The position numbers and the translations under genes were made by a program. A stretch of DNA of 52,036 nt from Chara braunii (lineage: Eukaryota; Streptophyta; Charophyceae; Charales; Characeae): NCBI GenBank assembly GCA_003427395.1, contig BFEA01000045.1, positions 2,506,036-2,558,071 on the forward strand. Reading direction: 5' to 3'. Below are positions 21,204-31,724 of the stretch, in pieces (within the stretch, counting starts at the first letter, position 1; every line of letters begins with the position of its first letter). The notes under the pieces are model-generated. The model was given only the letters and a program-made list of their open reading frames with translations. It was not told the origin of the DNA and made no database searches.

Positions 21204-21313
21204 ATTTGTATTAATTCATTTATTTATTTAATGCAAAATTTTATCAAAATCCTGCGTGACAGCCTGTTAACTTTCTGGTCGCTAGAAGTGGCTTGACTAG
21301 AAAAAGTGCGACA
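21204..21313 (+). repeat. Shared 3' flank of paired unit (copy 2, right part)
   Basis: The flank resumes after the insertion, with AATCCTGCGTGACAGCC through AAAAAGTGCGACA, matching copy 1 up to 13996. The duplicated unit ends here. Confidence 0.75.
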
Positions 21314-22038
21314 GTGTGCCAACTATCTGGCGGCCCCACGGGCAGAAATGACAAATGTAAGGCCTCATGTCAAAATGCACGCCCGCCCTCCCTTACGGCG
21401 GGCATGAGGCTGCCTGGGGGCCCAACTGTCATCGCCCGACTGGGCCTGAAAGGCCTCGTGAGGGCTCAATCCTCGCACTACAAGAGAGAAAGAAAAAAAG
21501 AAACCCCTACCTTCATAATGGAGGTGTGGCATGATCATCTACAAGGGGGAAGCGTGTGGGGGGCCACAGCACCACAACCACTTGGAAGTGGGGACAACGG
21601 GCCGTGATGCTGTGCGAAGTTGACAAGTTGCCGCGGAGGGGCAATGATGATGAGCTGGTGTGGAGGGGCAACTGCGATGAGTTGTGGCAAGGGACGACAG
21701 GCCCTGCCACACAAAAGTCCACCAGGATTCAAATTTGAATCATGGATCTGTCTGGCATGTCCTCAATCGATGCAGATCTACAGCCAGGATTTGTTAAACA
21801 AAAAGGACACCAAGACACTTCAAAAACAGGGGCCAGTAGGCCCCCCCAAAAAAATTGCGCCACCAGCAAAGCAGTGTTTGGCCTCCCACACAAAGAGCAG
21901 TGGCGCCGGAAAAAAATTGAGGCCTTTCGTGCCTCGGCACTGGGGAGGCCGGGGTGCCAGGCCCGGGGGGTCGCCCGGCTGGCCGCCCTGGGCAGCACGG
22001 CACCCGAATGGGAAAGCTAGTCTGCAATTTTAAAACTT
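21314..22038. other. No gene seen; long nested hairpin and G/C tracts
   Basis: A nested inverted repeat pairs GCCTCATG (21362-21369) with CATGAGGC (21403-21410) around an inner GCCCGCC/GGCGGGC stem with a 9-nt loop. The rest includes G-rich and C-rich runs (e.g. CCCCCCC near 21841, GGGGGG near 21965). Several overlapping open frames show no known motif. Confidence 0.55.
22035..22038. repeat. Target-site duplication of element C, left copy
   Basis: ACTT directly precedes the LTR and recurs right after the other LTR at 30693-30696. If the terminal A of the right LTR is counted, a 5-bp AACTT also fits, and 5 bp is usual for Ty3/gypsy. Confidence 0.75.
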
Positions 22039-22964
22039 TGCAATGACTTGCTGATTTTGACTGCCGTGATTGACTGCGAGGCTGTACAGTGCACTGTTGT
22101 GTTTGCTGTGTGTCTTGCTGTGTGTTTTTTGGGCCGCACTTAGTCCGAATTAACAGCAATAGGACCAATTTTGTAGAGGCCGAGCAGGCCCTAAGTGAAA
22201 CGGTACCGGTAGGTCCTAGGCTAGGGTAGCGTAGAATCTACAAGTAGGTTGAGGTAGGACTGTTCAGGACTTTTGGCTGTTCATTTTTCGCGAAGCAGCG
22301 TTTGGAGAAGCCAAGCAAGTTGGCGGTGGCAATTGTCTGCAGGCGGCATCCTGAGACCTTTGCCGTGGACGGCAGCCATAGCCGGCCTTCTGAAGGTTGT
22401 CAGAGCTGGGACATCCTCAGCGCATCTACCCTGGGGGTATCTGCGTTAGGCCAGGCTATGTCGAGGCTCTTCACTGAGTATTCGTTAGTGGCGGCAGCCA
22501 TAGCTGCCTGTTTCTTCGTCAGAGTTGTTCATCGGCACTGAAGACTTCAACGCAGGATATGTTCTTCTCTGGGTGGTTGGCGCTGGCCTCTGGGAGGCCA
22601 TTTCGGTGTTGCGCTACTAACTGGGTGCAGGGTAGAGAGTGGAGTGTGAGGTTCTGAGTGTGGCGAGATACTGGAACAAACTCTCTAACGATATTTGGTT
22701 TTAATTGGCTCATCATCAGTGTGATTCCGATTGTTATCCTCGCAGGCTTCATCTTGTGATTGTTTGTTGGGAGTTTGTCAGAGAGTGAGAGCCCCGCAGT
22801 GTCTTCTCCCCATCTGTGCATGGCTGAACTTCTGCTACATCCTCTGATCTGTGTACAGTTGGACTCTGTCTCCTCTCCCCCTTCCCTTATGCATGTATGG
22901 GCGTGTATGAGACTGTCTGTGTGTGAGTGGCGGTAAAAATCGTCAGACAACCAAGTTCATTGCA
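22039..22964 (+). repeat. 5' LTR of gypsy element C
   Basis: It starts TGCAATGAC and ends CATTGCA, and is a direct repeat of 29766-30692. The two LTRs differ by substitutions and two reciprocal indels: ~26 bp after GGGCCGCACT is present only in the right LTR, and ~25 bp around GGGAGTTTGTCAG is present only in the left. Both retain TG...CA ends. Confidence 0.9.
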
Positions 22965-22966
22965 GT

Positions 22967-22981
22967 TGGTATTGGAGTGGG
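22967..22981 (+). other. Primer-binding site of element C (degenerate iMet type)
   Basis: TGGTATTGGAGTGGG lies 2 nt after the LTR. It matches the initiator-Met tRNA PBS TGGTATCAGAGC of many plant LTR elements with three changes over the first 12 positions. Confidence 0.65.
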
Positions 22982-24482
22982 ATTGGAATTGGAGCATTGA
23001 GGGTTGAGTGCATCTCAGGCATCTTCTTCATCTGGCGAACTACTGGCGAGAAGTTTCATGGCGATTCATCTTCTCCAGTACTGAGACAGCAGGGAAGAAG
23101 ATTTCAAGTGGTGATTTCAGGAGTTGAGCCTGTCAGGGCGCTTCCAAGGAAGTGGCAAGAACAGGGCTAATTCGCCATAGCCAACCCTAAGGGCAATATT
23201 GCGAATTGCCTCAGAGTGGCGAATTACCCCTGAGGACATCAGGGACCTCTCAACGGCTTCATCCCTAAGCAGCGCTGAGGGAGATTGACAGTCTATGTCA
23301 ATCTCATGTGAAAATCACCTCATCTGGGGCTATTTACAGCATCAGCGGCTGTCAGGTACTGTGGCGAGATAATCTCCTGTTGGCTTTCTGAGCGCCACAG
23401 GGTCAGATCCGGTGTATCTGACTAAAGGGGTTGCAGCGCTTCAGGATCCTAAAAACGATCAACAAGTTTGAAGATGTTCTGTGAGTGGGACGGAGAGGAG
23501 GAATCTCTGTGTGAAATTGGCGAGATGAGAGTTTCAGTCTGCCATAGCCAGATCTTCATCAAGCTTTGCAGAGAACTCTGAAAGTGAGTCTGTTCCATGC
23601 ACATACCTGTACAGCGATTCAGATAGGGTTAGATCAATTAGTATTGCTGGTCTATCTGTCTGTCAGTGACTGGAATTGAAAATCGCAGACTGCATGACAG
23701 CCATAGCCATCCTTCTCCTACTTTCCTCTGCTCATGTCTTACCCTCTGTTGACTCTTTTCCATCCAAAATTGTTCTCTGACTGCCTGACTGTATTGCGAT
23801 TGATCTGGGATGCTCAGATTGTAAACTCTACACTGGAAAAGTAGAGATACTGTGAATTGTAGTTTTGCGCAGAGTCTAATTATAGTCTGTGCTATCTAGG
23901 GTCAGTCATAACTTCAATCCTGTCCGTCTGAATTCAATTCTGTCAGTTGTCAGTCAATCGCAACTCAAAAATAGTCAGTATTGCAGAAGCGCTTGATTGG
24001 ATTTGCAGTAGTTCACTGGAAACAGTGAATACTGTATTTCGCCATACCCCAGGGTATGGCTGCCAGAGTCATCAGGGCCGAAACGGGAGTCTGAGTTAGG
24101 ATTCAGGGTCTCTGACTGAATCGCTCTGCTTGATTGATCACTCTTGTATATACTTGCCATGTTCTATCATTCTCACTGACTACTCTTGTTTTCTAGTGGC
24201 CTCTAGAAATCTAGTGTCTCTCTGGAAGACTAGTGGTTGTGTCTACTAACTCTAGTGTGGTGCAAGGTCAGTAAAAGAAAATCGTGTGAGAGATTTTACT
24301 GGACTATCTGTCTGTCTGACACCTGACCCCAGCGAACCGTTCCAACCCAAATCGTTTGTTGCCCATACACCCACAAAACTCCTGTGTCTGAAACAACAAC
24401 GATTTCTGAGTGTCTGAAGGAATCTGATATCGCTCCATACTTATTTGCTGTCTGTCTATTTCAGTGCTTTTGAAAGAGGAAA
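22982..24482 (+). other. Untranslated leader of element C
   Basis: 1.5 kb without a supported ORF. A splice-acceptor-like TGTCTATTTCAG stands ~20 bp before the gag ATG, so a spliced leader is possible but unproven. Confidence 0.55.
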
Positions 24483-26238
24483 ATGGCGGATCAGGGTACT
24501 CAGTAGCAGCCACAGGTAGAAGTAGTGATGAAGATAGAAGAACAACAACCTTCTACCTCCACCCCTACTACTCCTCTGACTGCTACTCAGCAGAAGAAAA
24601 AGGAGCTACAGGAAAGACTGCAGGAGGAGCAGGCCCTACTTGCAGAATTGGAAAGACAGGAGGCAGCCGAGCTAGAGGCTGCAACAGATACTTCCAGAAG
24701 GGAGTACCTGTTGGAGCAGCTAGGCAAGGTTTTGACAGATGACCGCTGCTCCCAGGTGAACAAGAATCTGGCGGAGTGGGCCCTTCTGGAGCACAAGGCC
24801 ACCAGTTCTTACTTCACTAACTGGGATGACCGCATCGGCCGTCTGGAGCGCAGGGTGGATGACCGGGCAGCTCAGCAGTCTAAGATTCTGAAAGCAATTC
24901 AAGATCTGACTGCTCAGCTGACAGCAGCCAAATTGATTGTTCCCTAATCTCCTACCCACTCAACAAAACCTAAACCTTCTCCTTCTCCTCCTTCAACCCC
25001 CTCTGGTTCACGCCATTCTTCCCCTTCACCACCTCCTTCCCAAAAAGCCACAGCCCAACCATCTTATGCATCTGTTGCTGCAGGAGATCAGAGAGGTCCC
25101 AAGATCCCAGCTCCCAACAAGTTCAGAGGGGATGACCCAAAGACAAATGTTGGGGACTGGGCTGTTGGGACCAAAGCCTACTTGAGGGGCTTTGTCTGTG
25201 CAGAACAGACCAAGGTGGCAACGATTTTGGAACTGCTGGAGGGACCCGCTCTGAAGTGGGCCACCTCTACTTCCAGCAGTCAGCAGCAATCTATGGAGGA
25301 TTGGGCCTTTGGGTTGGGGGTGGACAAACTTCTGCAGGCCCTAGAGGATCGCTTTGCAGACAAGGAGCGGGCCCGCAAAGCTGCTGACAAGATTGCTCGC
25401 TTGGGGCAGCAGCGCTACAGCGGTACCCTGCAGTCCTTGTTCGCAGAGTTCGAGCAACTTACCTCTACCCTTGGATTGGTCATGTCTACTGATGATTTGC
25501 TGGCCAATTTCTGCAGGGCAGTGCCTGAGAACTTTGTTGTTGCACTGTACAACGCTGGGCACAAGGATTGGAGATCCTTTAGCCCTGGATATGGAAGCCA
25601 AACCGCATGTCCAGGCCCCCTCCTCTGATAGGAGGAAAGGTGCCTTCCCTCGTGGTGGTAGAAAGGGAAAGGCAGCCTTTGCGCATGCAGGGTCTGCATC
25701 AGCTTCTGATTCAGACTCCCAGGATGATACACCATCAGCTCGGACTGGATCAACTGCTGAAACAGATGTTGCAGCGACCCTGACTCAGGCTGTTCTGGGA
25801 GTTCTGCAGCAGCAGAAAAGATTCTCCCCCACGACAGCCTCAGTCAGTGCAAGGGGGAAGGACAAGGGACGTCGGCCTTCCTCCTCCCAACGCCCTAATC
25901 TGCCAAAAGACGTCCATATGCCAGCCGACCCTCTCAATCCCTCCACTCTCCCCTGGCATGACCTCAAGATCCAGGAGGGAGTGTGGAGAAGAAGGAAGGA
26001 AAGAGGGGTCTGCCTGAGGTGTGAGGGCCAGCACTTCTTGAAGGACTGCCCTTACATCCCAGGCCCAGGCCAGCCAAAAAAATTGAAGCAGACCCTGGGG
26101 ACTGCAGTTCCCCCAAGTGTTGCACCTTCATCTGCTGAGGTAGGTGAATCTGCAGCTGCTTCAATTGAGACAGTATACGAGAGGTTGGGGACTGCACTGG
26201 CAGCATCCTTCTGCTATGAGGATCCTGACCCGAAATAG
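24483..26238 (+). pseudogene. Element C gag, interrupted
   Basis: gag starts at ATG 24483 (MADQGTQ) and meets a TAG at 24504-24506. It continues in the same frame with a coiled-coil-like region (KKKELQERLQEEQALLAELE), hits a TAA at 24945-24947, then a Pro/Ser linker and a capsid-type Retrotrans_gag region (PNKFRGDD, WAVGTKAYLRGFV, LEGPALKWA). Near 25580 the frame moves by one base into the segment with the zinc knuckle CLRCEGQHFLKDC, spaced CX2CX3HX4C, one residue short of the usual CX4H. It ends at TAG 26236-26238. At least two stops and one frameshift make this copy defective. Confidence 0.85.
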
Positions 26239-28107
26239 GACCCGGGGCAGGATGAGCTTTAGTCACTTGCTGCTTTCTTCCTTCACCTGGAGGAACAAAA
26301 GAGAAGCAAGTCTGATCTCATCCAAGTTCGGCCCCTGATCAATAACATTAGTATCAAAGGGCTGCTGGATTGTGGAGCCACCAGGAACTTCATGTCTCCC
26401 GGTGTTGTCAAGAAACTGCATCTGGGCATGAAAGTTCAGCAGCTTCAGCAACCTTTGTTGGTCAAAATAGGTGACTCCACTGTTCTTACCATCACGGAGA
26501 AGGTCAGGGTTATCCCTGTTACCTGCGACAGTGTTGGAGAAGTCAGACACAATCTGAACTTCTACATATTCCCTGATTTACCCTTTGACCTGGTGTTCTC
26601 TATGCAGTGGCTAAAGGTCGTCAACCCAAGGATCGACTGGCAGATCCCAAAGGTTGAACTGCCTAACAGACAGGGGGTGTATCAGCAATGTATGATTGTT
26701 GTTGAACACCACCCGAAAACCAGTTGCTATTGTTTGAGAGCGAGGGAGTTATATGCTCTCTCGCGCCAGTATGACCATGAGCGCCTGTTCTCAGCTCTGG
26801 TCAAGCAGACAGGCGCTCCTACTATTTCCTGTCCTCCTGAGATACAGCAGGTTGTGGACCAGTACGCTGATTTGATGCAGGAGCCCTTTGGGTTACCCAA
26901 CCGTCCAACCAAGCATCACATTGAGCTACTACCTGGAGCGGTCCCTCCCAAGGGCCGCATCTACAGGATGTCCCCTGCTGAGCTTGAGGAGCTCAGAAAG
27001 CAGCTTGAGACCCTGACCAGCAAAGGTTGGATACGACCGAGCACTTCTGAATTTGGGTTACCAGTCCTCTCCGTCCCGAAAGGGAATGGAAAATTCAGAA
27101 TGTGCATCGACTACAGGGGTCTCAACAAGATCACTAGGAAGAGTACAAGGCCACTTCCTAGGATCGATGACCTCCTGGATATGGTGCAGGGATGCACTGT
27201 GTTTAGCAAAGTCGACCTCAAATATAGGTACCACCAGATTGAGATGGCAGAGGAGGATGTCTATAAGATAGCCTTCAAGGCCAGGTATGGTACTTACGAG
27301 TTCCTGGTCATGCCATTTGGACTTTGCAACGCCCCAGGTACCTTCCAGACAGAGATGCACCGCATCTTTAAGCCTTACCTGGACAAGTTCATGGTTGTCT
27401 ACCTGGATGACATCCTGGTATTTAGCCGAACTGCCAGGGAACATGCGGAGCACTTGGCTCTAGTCCTTCAGTCATTACATGACAGCCAGTATAAGATTAA
27501 CAGAGAGAAGTCCTCGTTTGGAGTTCCCTCTGTCATCTATCTGGGTCATGTGATCTCTGGAGATGGCCTGGCTCCTGAAGCAACCAAGATAGCTGCTATT
27601 CAGGAGTGGCCACAACCACAGTTAGTGAGGGATATCAGGTCCTTCATGGGTTTAGCCTCATACTACAGAAAGTTTGTCAGGAACTTTTCCGCAGTGGCTG
27701 CACCCCTGACCAACCTAACAAAGAAAGACACTCCTTTTCTTTGGTTCCTTCCCTGTCAGTTGGCCTTCACACGACTCAAGAAGGCCTTGACTCGTGCGCC
27801 AGTGCTGAAGTTGCCTGACCCCATTTTGCCATTCATCCTGACCACTGACGCCAGTCAGTATGGCATTGGGGCAGTTCTTCCGCAGGATGATGGGAATGGT
27901 CTATGGCCTGTAGAGTTCATGAGTAAGAAGATCAAAACTCAAAAGCTTCAGGACTCTACCTATGAGAAAGAACTATATGCTCTTATTTGTGCCCTGAAAC
28001 ATTGGAAGCACTTTCTCATGGGAAGACACTTCAAGATCTTTTCAGACCACTCCACCTTACAGTGGATGAAGTCCCAGGGAGAGTTAAACGATAAGTTGGC
28101 ACGATAA
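26239..28107 (+). pseudogene. Element C protease, RT and RNase H
   Basis: It continues in the frame of the gag C-terminal segment, through a TAG at 26260-26262. The protease motif is LLDCGATRNFMS, with D-C-G (26368-26376) in place of D-S/T-G; a VFSMQWL stretch stands where ILGMxWL is usual. RT follows from ~26960: [48 protein letters not shown] and the catalytic YLDDILVFS. RNase H shows [25 protein letters not shown] and SDHSTLQW. The main ORF runs 26392-28107, and a TAA at 28105-28107 replaces a codon that is W in related elements (RWIQ). Gag tail and pol share one frame. Confidence 0.92.
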
Positions 28108-29690
28108 ATTCAGTTCATAGACATGTTTGACTTTGAACGGAAGCATAAGAAGGGCTGCTACAATAAGGTAGCAGATGCCCTCTCTCGTAGGCCCGACTCT
28201 TTTACATTGATCTCCTCTACTCACTCCTTTGGAGAGGAGACCCGTCAGACCATTGCTCGTTTTCTGCCTCAGGACCCGACTTATGGACCCATAGTCAGGA
28301 ATCTGCAAGCGGATCCCAATTCTGAACCCGGCTATGCACTGGGTTCAGGCTTGCTGTATACCTACTGCAGAGATGAGGAACGCTTGTGCATTCCCCAGGA
28401 TCAACGGCTCAGGACACTGCTGATGTCAGAGTGTCATGATGCTCGTGGACATTTTGGGTTCTTAAAGTCATATGCAACCCTGTCGCAGCGCTTCTTCTGG
28501 AAGGAGATGCGGAGTGATATGCTGCGCTATGTGGAAACCTGTGAGCTTTGCCAGAGGAACAAGGTCCAGCGTAGGCCTCCTCTGAGACTATTCAAACCCT
28601 TACCCATACCTGATGGCCCTGCTGAATCTGTGTCGATTGATTTCACAGATTTAGGCAAGACCACCCATCGTGGCATGCGTCAGGTAATGGTCTGTGTGGA
28701 CAGGTTTTCCAAATACGCAGAGTTCATCCCCTTGCCAGAGGTAGCTAGAGTCCCGGTTGTGAGAGCAGCCTTTTCAGAGAGGTGGGTCACACACCATGGA
28801 CCGCACACTTCTATAGTCAGTGATAGAGACCCCTGATTTTGCAGCGATGAGTGGCAGTCCTATTGTAAGGACTACCTGCATTCACGATTGGACATGACTT
28901 CTGGTCATCATCTTGAAGCCAATGGTCAGGCTGAAGTGATGAACCAAGTCTTATTCCAATTGCTGCATCATGTCATCTCTCCAGATCAGCAGGACTGGGA
29001 TCTCCACTTGGCTATGGCACAACTTGTTTATAACATGTCTGCCCATTTCTTGACTGGGTTCAGTCCATACCAGTTGCACTGGGGAAGTGAACCACGACAG
29101 CCTCTCGATGATATCATCGATAAGGCTAAGTCAGACCTGACCCCAAGCACCGCAGAGTTCACCAGACGCTACCGCATAGATGTGGAAAGGGCACGGGCGA
29201 ACTTGTTCAAAGCCCACAAGGCATGATTGAACAAGCTAATCGCCACAGGCGGCCTTCCCCCATCCGCACTGGTGATTATGTCTGGGTAGCCAGTGCTGAG
29301 TTGTCGAGGGAGGAGGATATCTCCCCAAAGCTGTTGCCTCATTATTTGGGTCCATGGCAGGTCTTAGATACAATGGGCGCTGATCCATTCGGCCCATCCT
29401 ATGTCATCGACGTCCTGCTGCATCTACGAACCTACCCGGTCTTCCATGCATCTAAGCTGCTTCCATTCACTCCAGTTGGTGCATTCCCAAACCGGCCCCC
29501 TCAATTTGGTCCACCGATCCTTGGCAAGGGGTATGACGCGGAATGGATTGAGGACGAGTGGGGCACAGGCCCCGACCGGCAGTATCTTGTGAGGTTCGCT
29601 TTCCAGCCCCCTTCTGAGAACAGATGGTTCTACAGAAAGGAACTTCTCAAGACAACAAAGTCAATTGTTCTGCGATATGAAGCGGCTTAG
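28108..29690 (+). pseudogene. Element C integrase with GPW module and chromo-like tail
   Basis: It opens with the RNase H-integrase junction (VADALSRRPD), then the HHCC domain (HDARGHFG ... CELCQ) and the DDE core (SIDFTD, IVSDRDP, E in ANGQAEVMN). A TGA at 28834-28836 falls where DRDPRF is expected (R to stop). A one-base frameshift at 29222-29224 moves the rest to another frame: RTGDYVWV, HYLGPWQVLDTMG (GPW module) and a C-terminal QYLVRFAF ... NRWFYRKEL ... RYEAA that resembles a divergent chromodomain. The DNA-joining enzyme is almost complete in sequence but not translatable. Confidence 0.9.
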
Positions 29691-29750
29691 AAGGGCAACC
29701 TTCCTCGCCGTTCACCTCGTCTGCATCCCTAGCTCGGAGGTCCTCGCTCC

Positions 29751-29765
29751 CCGGGGGGGTAAGCC
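29751..29765 (+). other. Possible polypurine tract of element C
   Basis: A run of seven G followed by TAAG sits just before the 3' LTR. It is shorter and less pure than the tracts of elements 1 and 2, so the call is tentative. Confidence 0.4.
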
Positions 29766-30692
29766 TGCAATGACTTGCTGATTTTGACTGGCGTGATTGA
29801 CTGCGAGGCTGTACAGTGCACTGTTGTGTTTGCTGTGTGTTTTGCTGTGTGTTTTTTGGGCCGCACTGAGGGTCGCCCGCTGTTCTAAAAATAGTCCGAA
29901 TTAACAGCAGTAGGACCGATTTCGTAGAGGCTGAGCAGGCCCTAAGTGAAACGGTACCGGTAGGTCCTAGGCTAGGGTAGTGAAGAATCTACAAGTAGGT
30001 TGAGGTAGGACTGTTCATGACTTTTGGCTGTTCATTTTTCGCGAAGCAGCGTTTGGAGAAGCCAAGCAAGTTGGCGGTGGCAATTGTCTGCAGGCGGCAT
30101 CCTGAGAACTTTGCCGTGGACGGCAGCCATAGCCGGCCTTCTGAAGGTTGTCAGAGTTGGGACATCCTCAGCGCGTCTACCCTGGGGGTATCTGCGTCAG
30201 GCCAGGCTATGTCGAGGCTCTTCACTGAGTATTCGTGGGTGGCGGCAGCCATAGCTGCCTGTTTCTTCGTCAAAGTTGTTCATCGGCACTGAAGACTTCA
30301 ATGCAGGATCTGTTCTTCATCTGGGTGGTTGGCGCTGGCCTCTAGGAGGCCATTTCGGTGTTGCGCTACTAACTGGGTGCAGGGGAGAGAGTGGAGTGTG
30401 AGGTTCTGGGTGTCGCGAGATACAGGAACAAACTCTCTAACGATATTTGGTTTTAATTGGCTCATCATCAGTGTGATTCCGATTGTTATCCTCGCAGGCT
30501 TCTTCTTATGATTGGTTGTTCCCGCAGTGTCTTCTCCCCATCTTTGCATGGCTGAACTTCCGCTACATCCTCTGATCTGTGTACAGTTGGACTCTGTCTC
30601 CTCTCCCCCTTCTCTCATGCATGTATGGGCGTGTATGAGACTGTCTGTGTGTGAGTGGCGGTAAAAATCGTCAGACAACCAAGGTCATAACA
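29766..30692 (+). repeat. 3' LTR of gypsy element C
   Basis: Direct repeat of 22039-22964, starting TGCAATGAC and ending CATAACA, followed directly by the ACTT duplication. Confidence 0.9.
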
Positions 30693-30696
30693 ACTT
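30693..30696. repeat. Target-site duplication of element C, right copy
   Basis: ACTT matches 22035-22038 and confirms that the element between them entered as one insertion. Confidence 0.75.
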
Positions 30697-30757
30697 GGAC
30701 GAAAATGGGGTGCTGGATATCCAGCCTGACTACATATGAATTTTCAGCTTTTTCCTC

Positions 30758-30781
30758 TTAGGGTTTAGGGTTTAGGGTTTT
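30758..30781 (+). repeat. Interstitial telomere-type repeat (TTTAGGG)3
   Basis: Three tandem TTTAGGG units, the telomere repeat of most land plants and many streptophyte algae, lie ~65 bp beyond the 3' LTR of element C. With only three units it is an internal scar, not a chromosome end. Confidence 0.85.
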
Positions 30782-30793
30782 GAATTCAGGCTA

Positions 30794-30919
30794 TAGGGTT
30801 CAATACCCTACCCTACCTTCTACCCTTCTCTACCCTGCCCTACCTTTTACACTAACCTGCCCCATACCCTACCCTGCCCTATATCCTACTCTAACCTTCT
30901 ACCATAGGGTAGGGTATTT
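30794..30919. repeat. Degenerate CCCTA repeats with 14-bp inverted repeat
   Basis: Imperfect TACCC/CCCTA words fill the interval. AATACCCTACCCTA at 30802-30815 is the exact reverse complement of TAGGGTAGGGTATT at 30905-30918, so the block can fold on itself. Confidence 0.8.
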
Positions 30920-30969
30920 GACATCGAGTCATTGCTGCTGGAGATTCCCGCTGAGGATCCGTCAGTGTT

Positions 30970-30970
<1 letters not shown>

Positions 30971-31052
<82 letters not shown>
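30971..31052. repeat. Poly(T) tract of 82 nt
   Basis: 82 uninterrupted T (or poly(A) on the minus strand). This could be the tail of a minus-strand retroposed sequence or a slipped homopolymer. No flanking duplication was found, and the length may be affected by sequencing. Confidence 0.9.
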
Positions 31053-31055
<3 letters not shown>

Positions 31056-31223
31056 GGGAAAAATTAGATCCTTTTGTGAGTCAGCAAGCACAGTGGTAGG
31101 AAATGGAGCAGCAGTTGGATCTGTGTCTTTTTTTCTTGTTTTTCTTGGAAATGGGAGACACCAACCAAAGTTTGCCAGCGAACACGAGTTGACTGCTCTT
31201 TTTGAGATGGGGACTCGTTACTT

Positions 31224-31450
31224 TTCCGGCCTCACGGGACTATACTTGGGACTTGGGACTTGCACATTTTTGGACTTGAGACTACATTTTGGGACCTGGA
31301 ATTTTGTTTTCAGGCCCTGGGACTATGCTTTGGGACGAGGGACTTGGGACTACTTTTTGGGACCTGGAAGTTATGTTTCAGGGCCTATTACTATACTTTA
31401 GGACTTGGGAGTTGGATGTTTTCGGGCTCGGGATAATTTTCTTGGACCTG
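31224..31450 (+). repeat. Degenerate GGGACTTGGGACT repeat
   Basis: At least eight imperfect words of the form GGGACTTGGGACT, TTTGGGACCTGGA and CAGGCCCTGGGACT alternate. The block ends at the splice donor of the GBP-like exon, so it would be intronic on the minus strand. Confidence 0.7.
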
Positions 31451-31458
31451 GAACTTAC

Positions 31459-31724
31459 CGAGGGTGCCGAGCCGGGAATTGTAGATTAAGTGGGAGCTCA
31501 ACAAAGTGGCCAGCGCAAAGATCTTCGCATCGTACAACCTTGTCGCTCCCTCTCCATACAAACCCTCCGTGTCTACAAGGATAACAACAGAGCCATCACA
31601 ACCTTTCACCGCCTCTTTTGGGAGAATCCGGATCCACAACCCCCTCGTCTCCGGATGCGGTGTGACCCCCACAGGAAAGCCAAGGGTGGAATTTACCAGC
31701 ACATTCAGCAGAAAGGATTTCCCT
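31459..31724 (-). CDS. Single exon of a guanylate-binding-protein (GBP) family GTPase
   Basis: On the minus strand a 266-bp exon is bounded by a TTTGAGCAG acceptor (CAG at 31725-31727) and a GTAAGT-type donor (31454-31458), entering in phase 2 and leaving in phase 1. It encodes ~88 residues of a large GTPase: the P-loop end GKSFLLN, a switch-I threonine in HPETRGLW, the G3 box DTEG in VVILVDTEGLYGEGA, and FALATLLSSHLIYNS, characteristic of GBP/atlastin-type G domains. The first half of the P-loop and the RD/G4 motif would lie in other exons, which I do not find nearby. It may belong to a gene with very long introns or be a stranded fragment. Reading frame is intact. Confidence 0.8.

Noticed and set aside
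22302-22541. Small ORFs repeated at 22.3 and 30.0 kb as genes
   Set aside because: They lie in the same place of the two LTRs of element C; the repeat reflects LTR identity, not a gene family.
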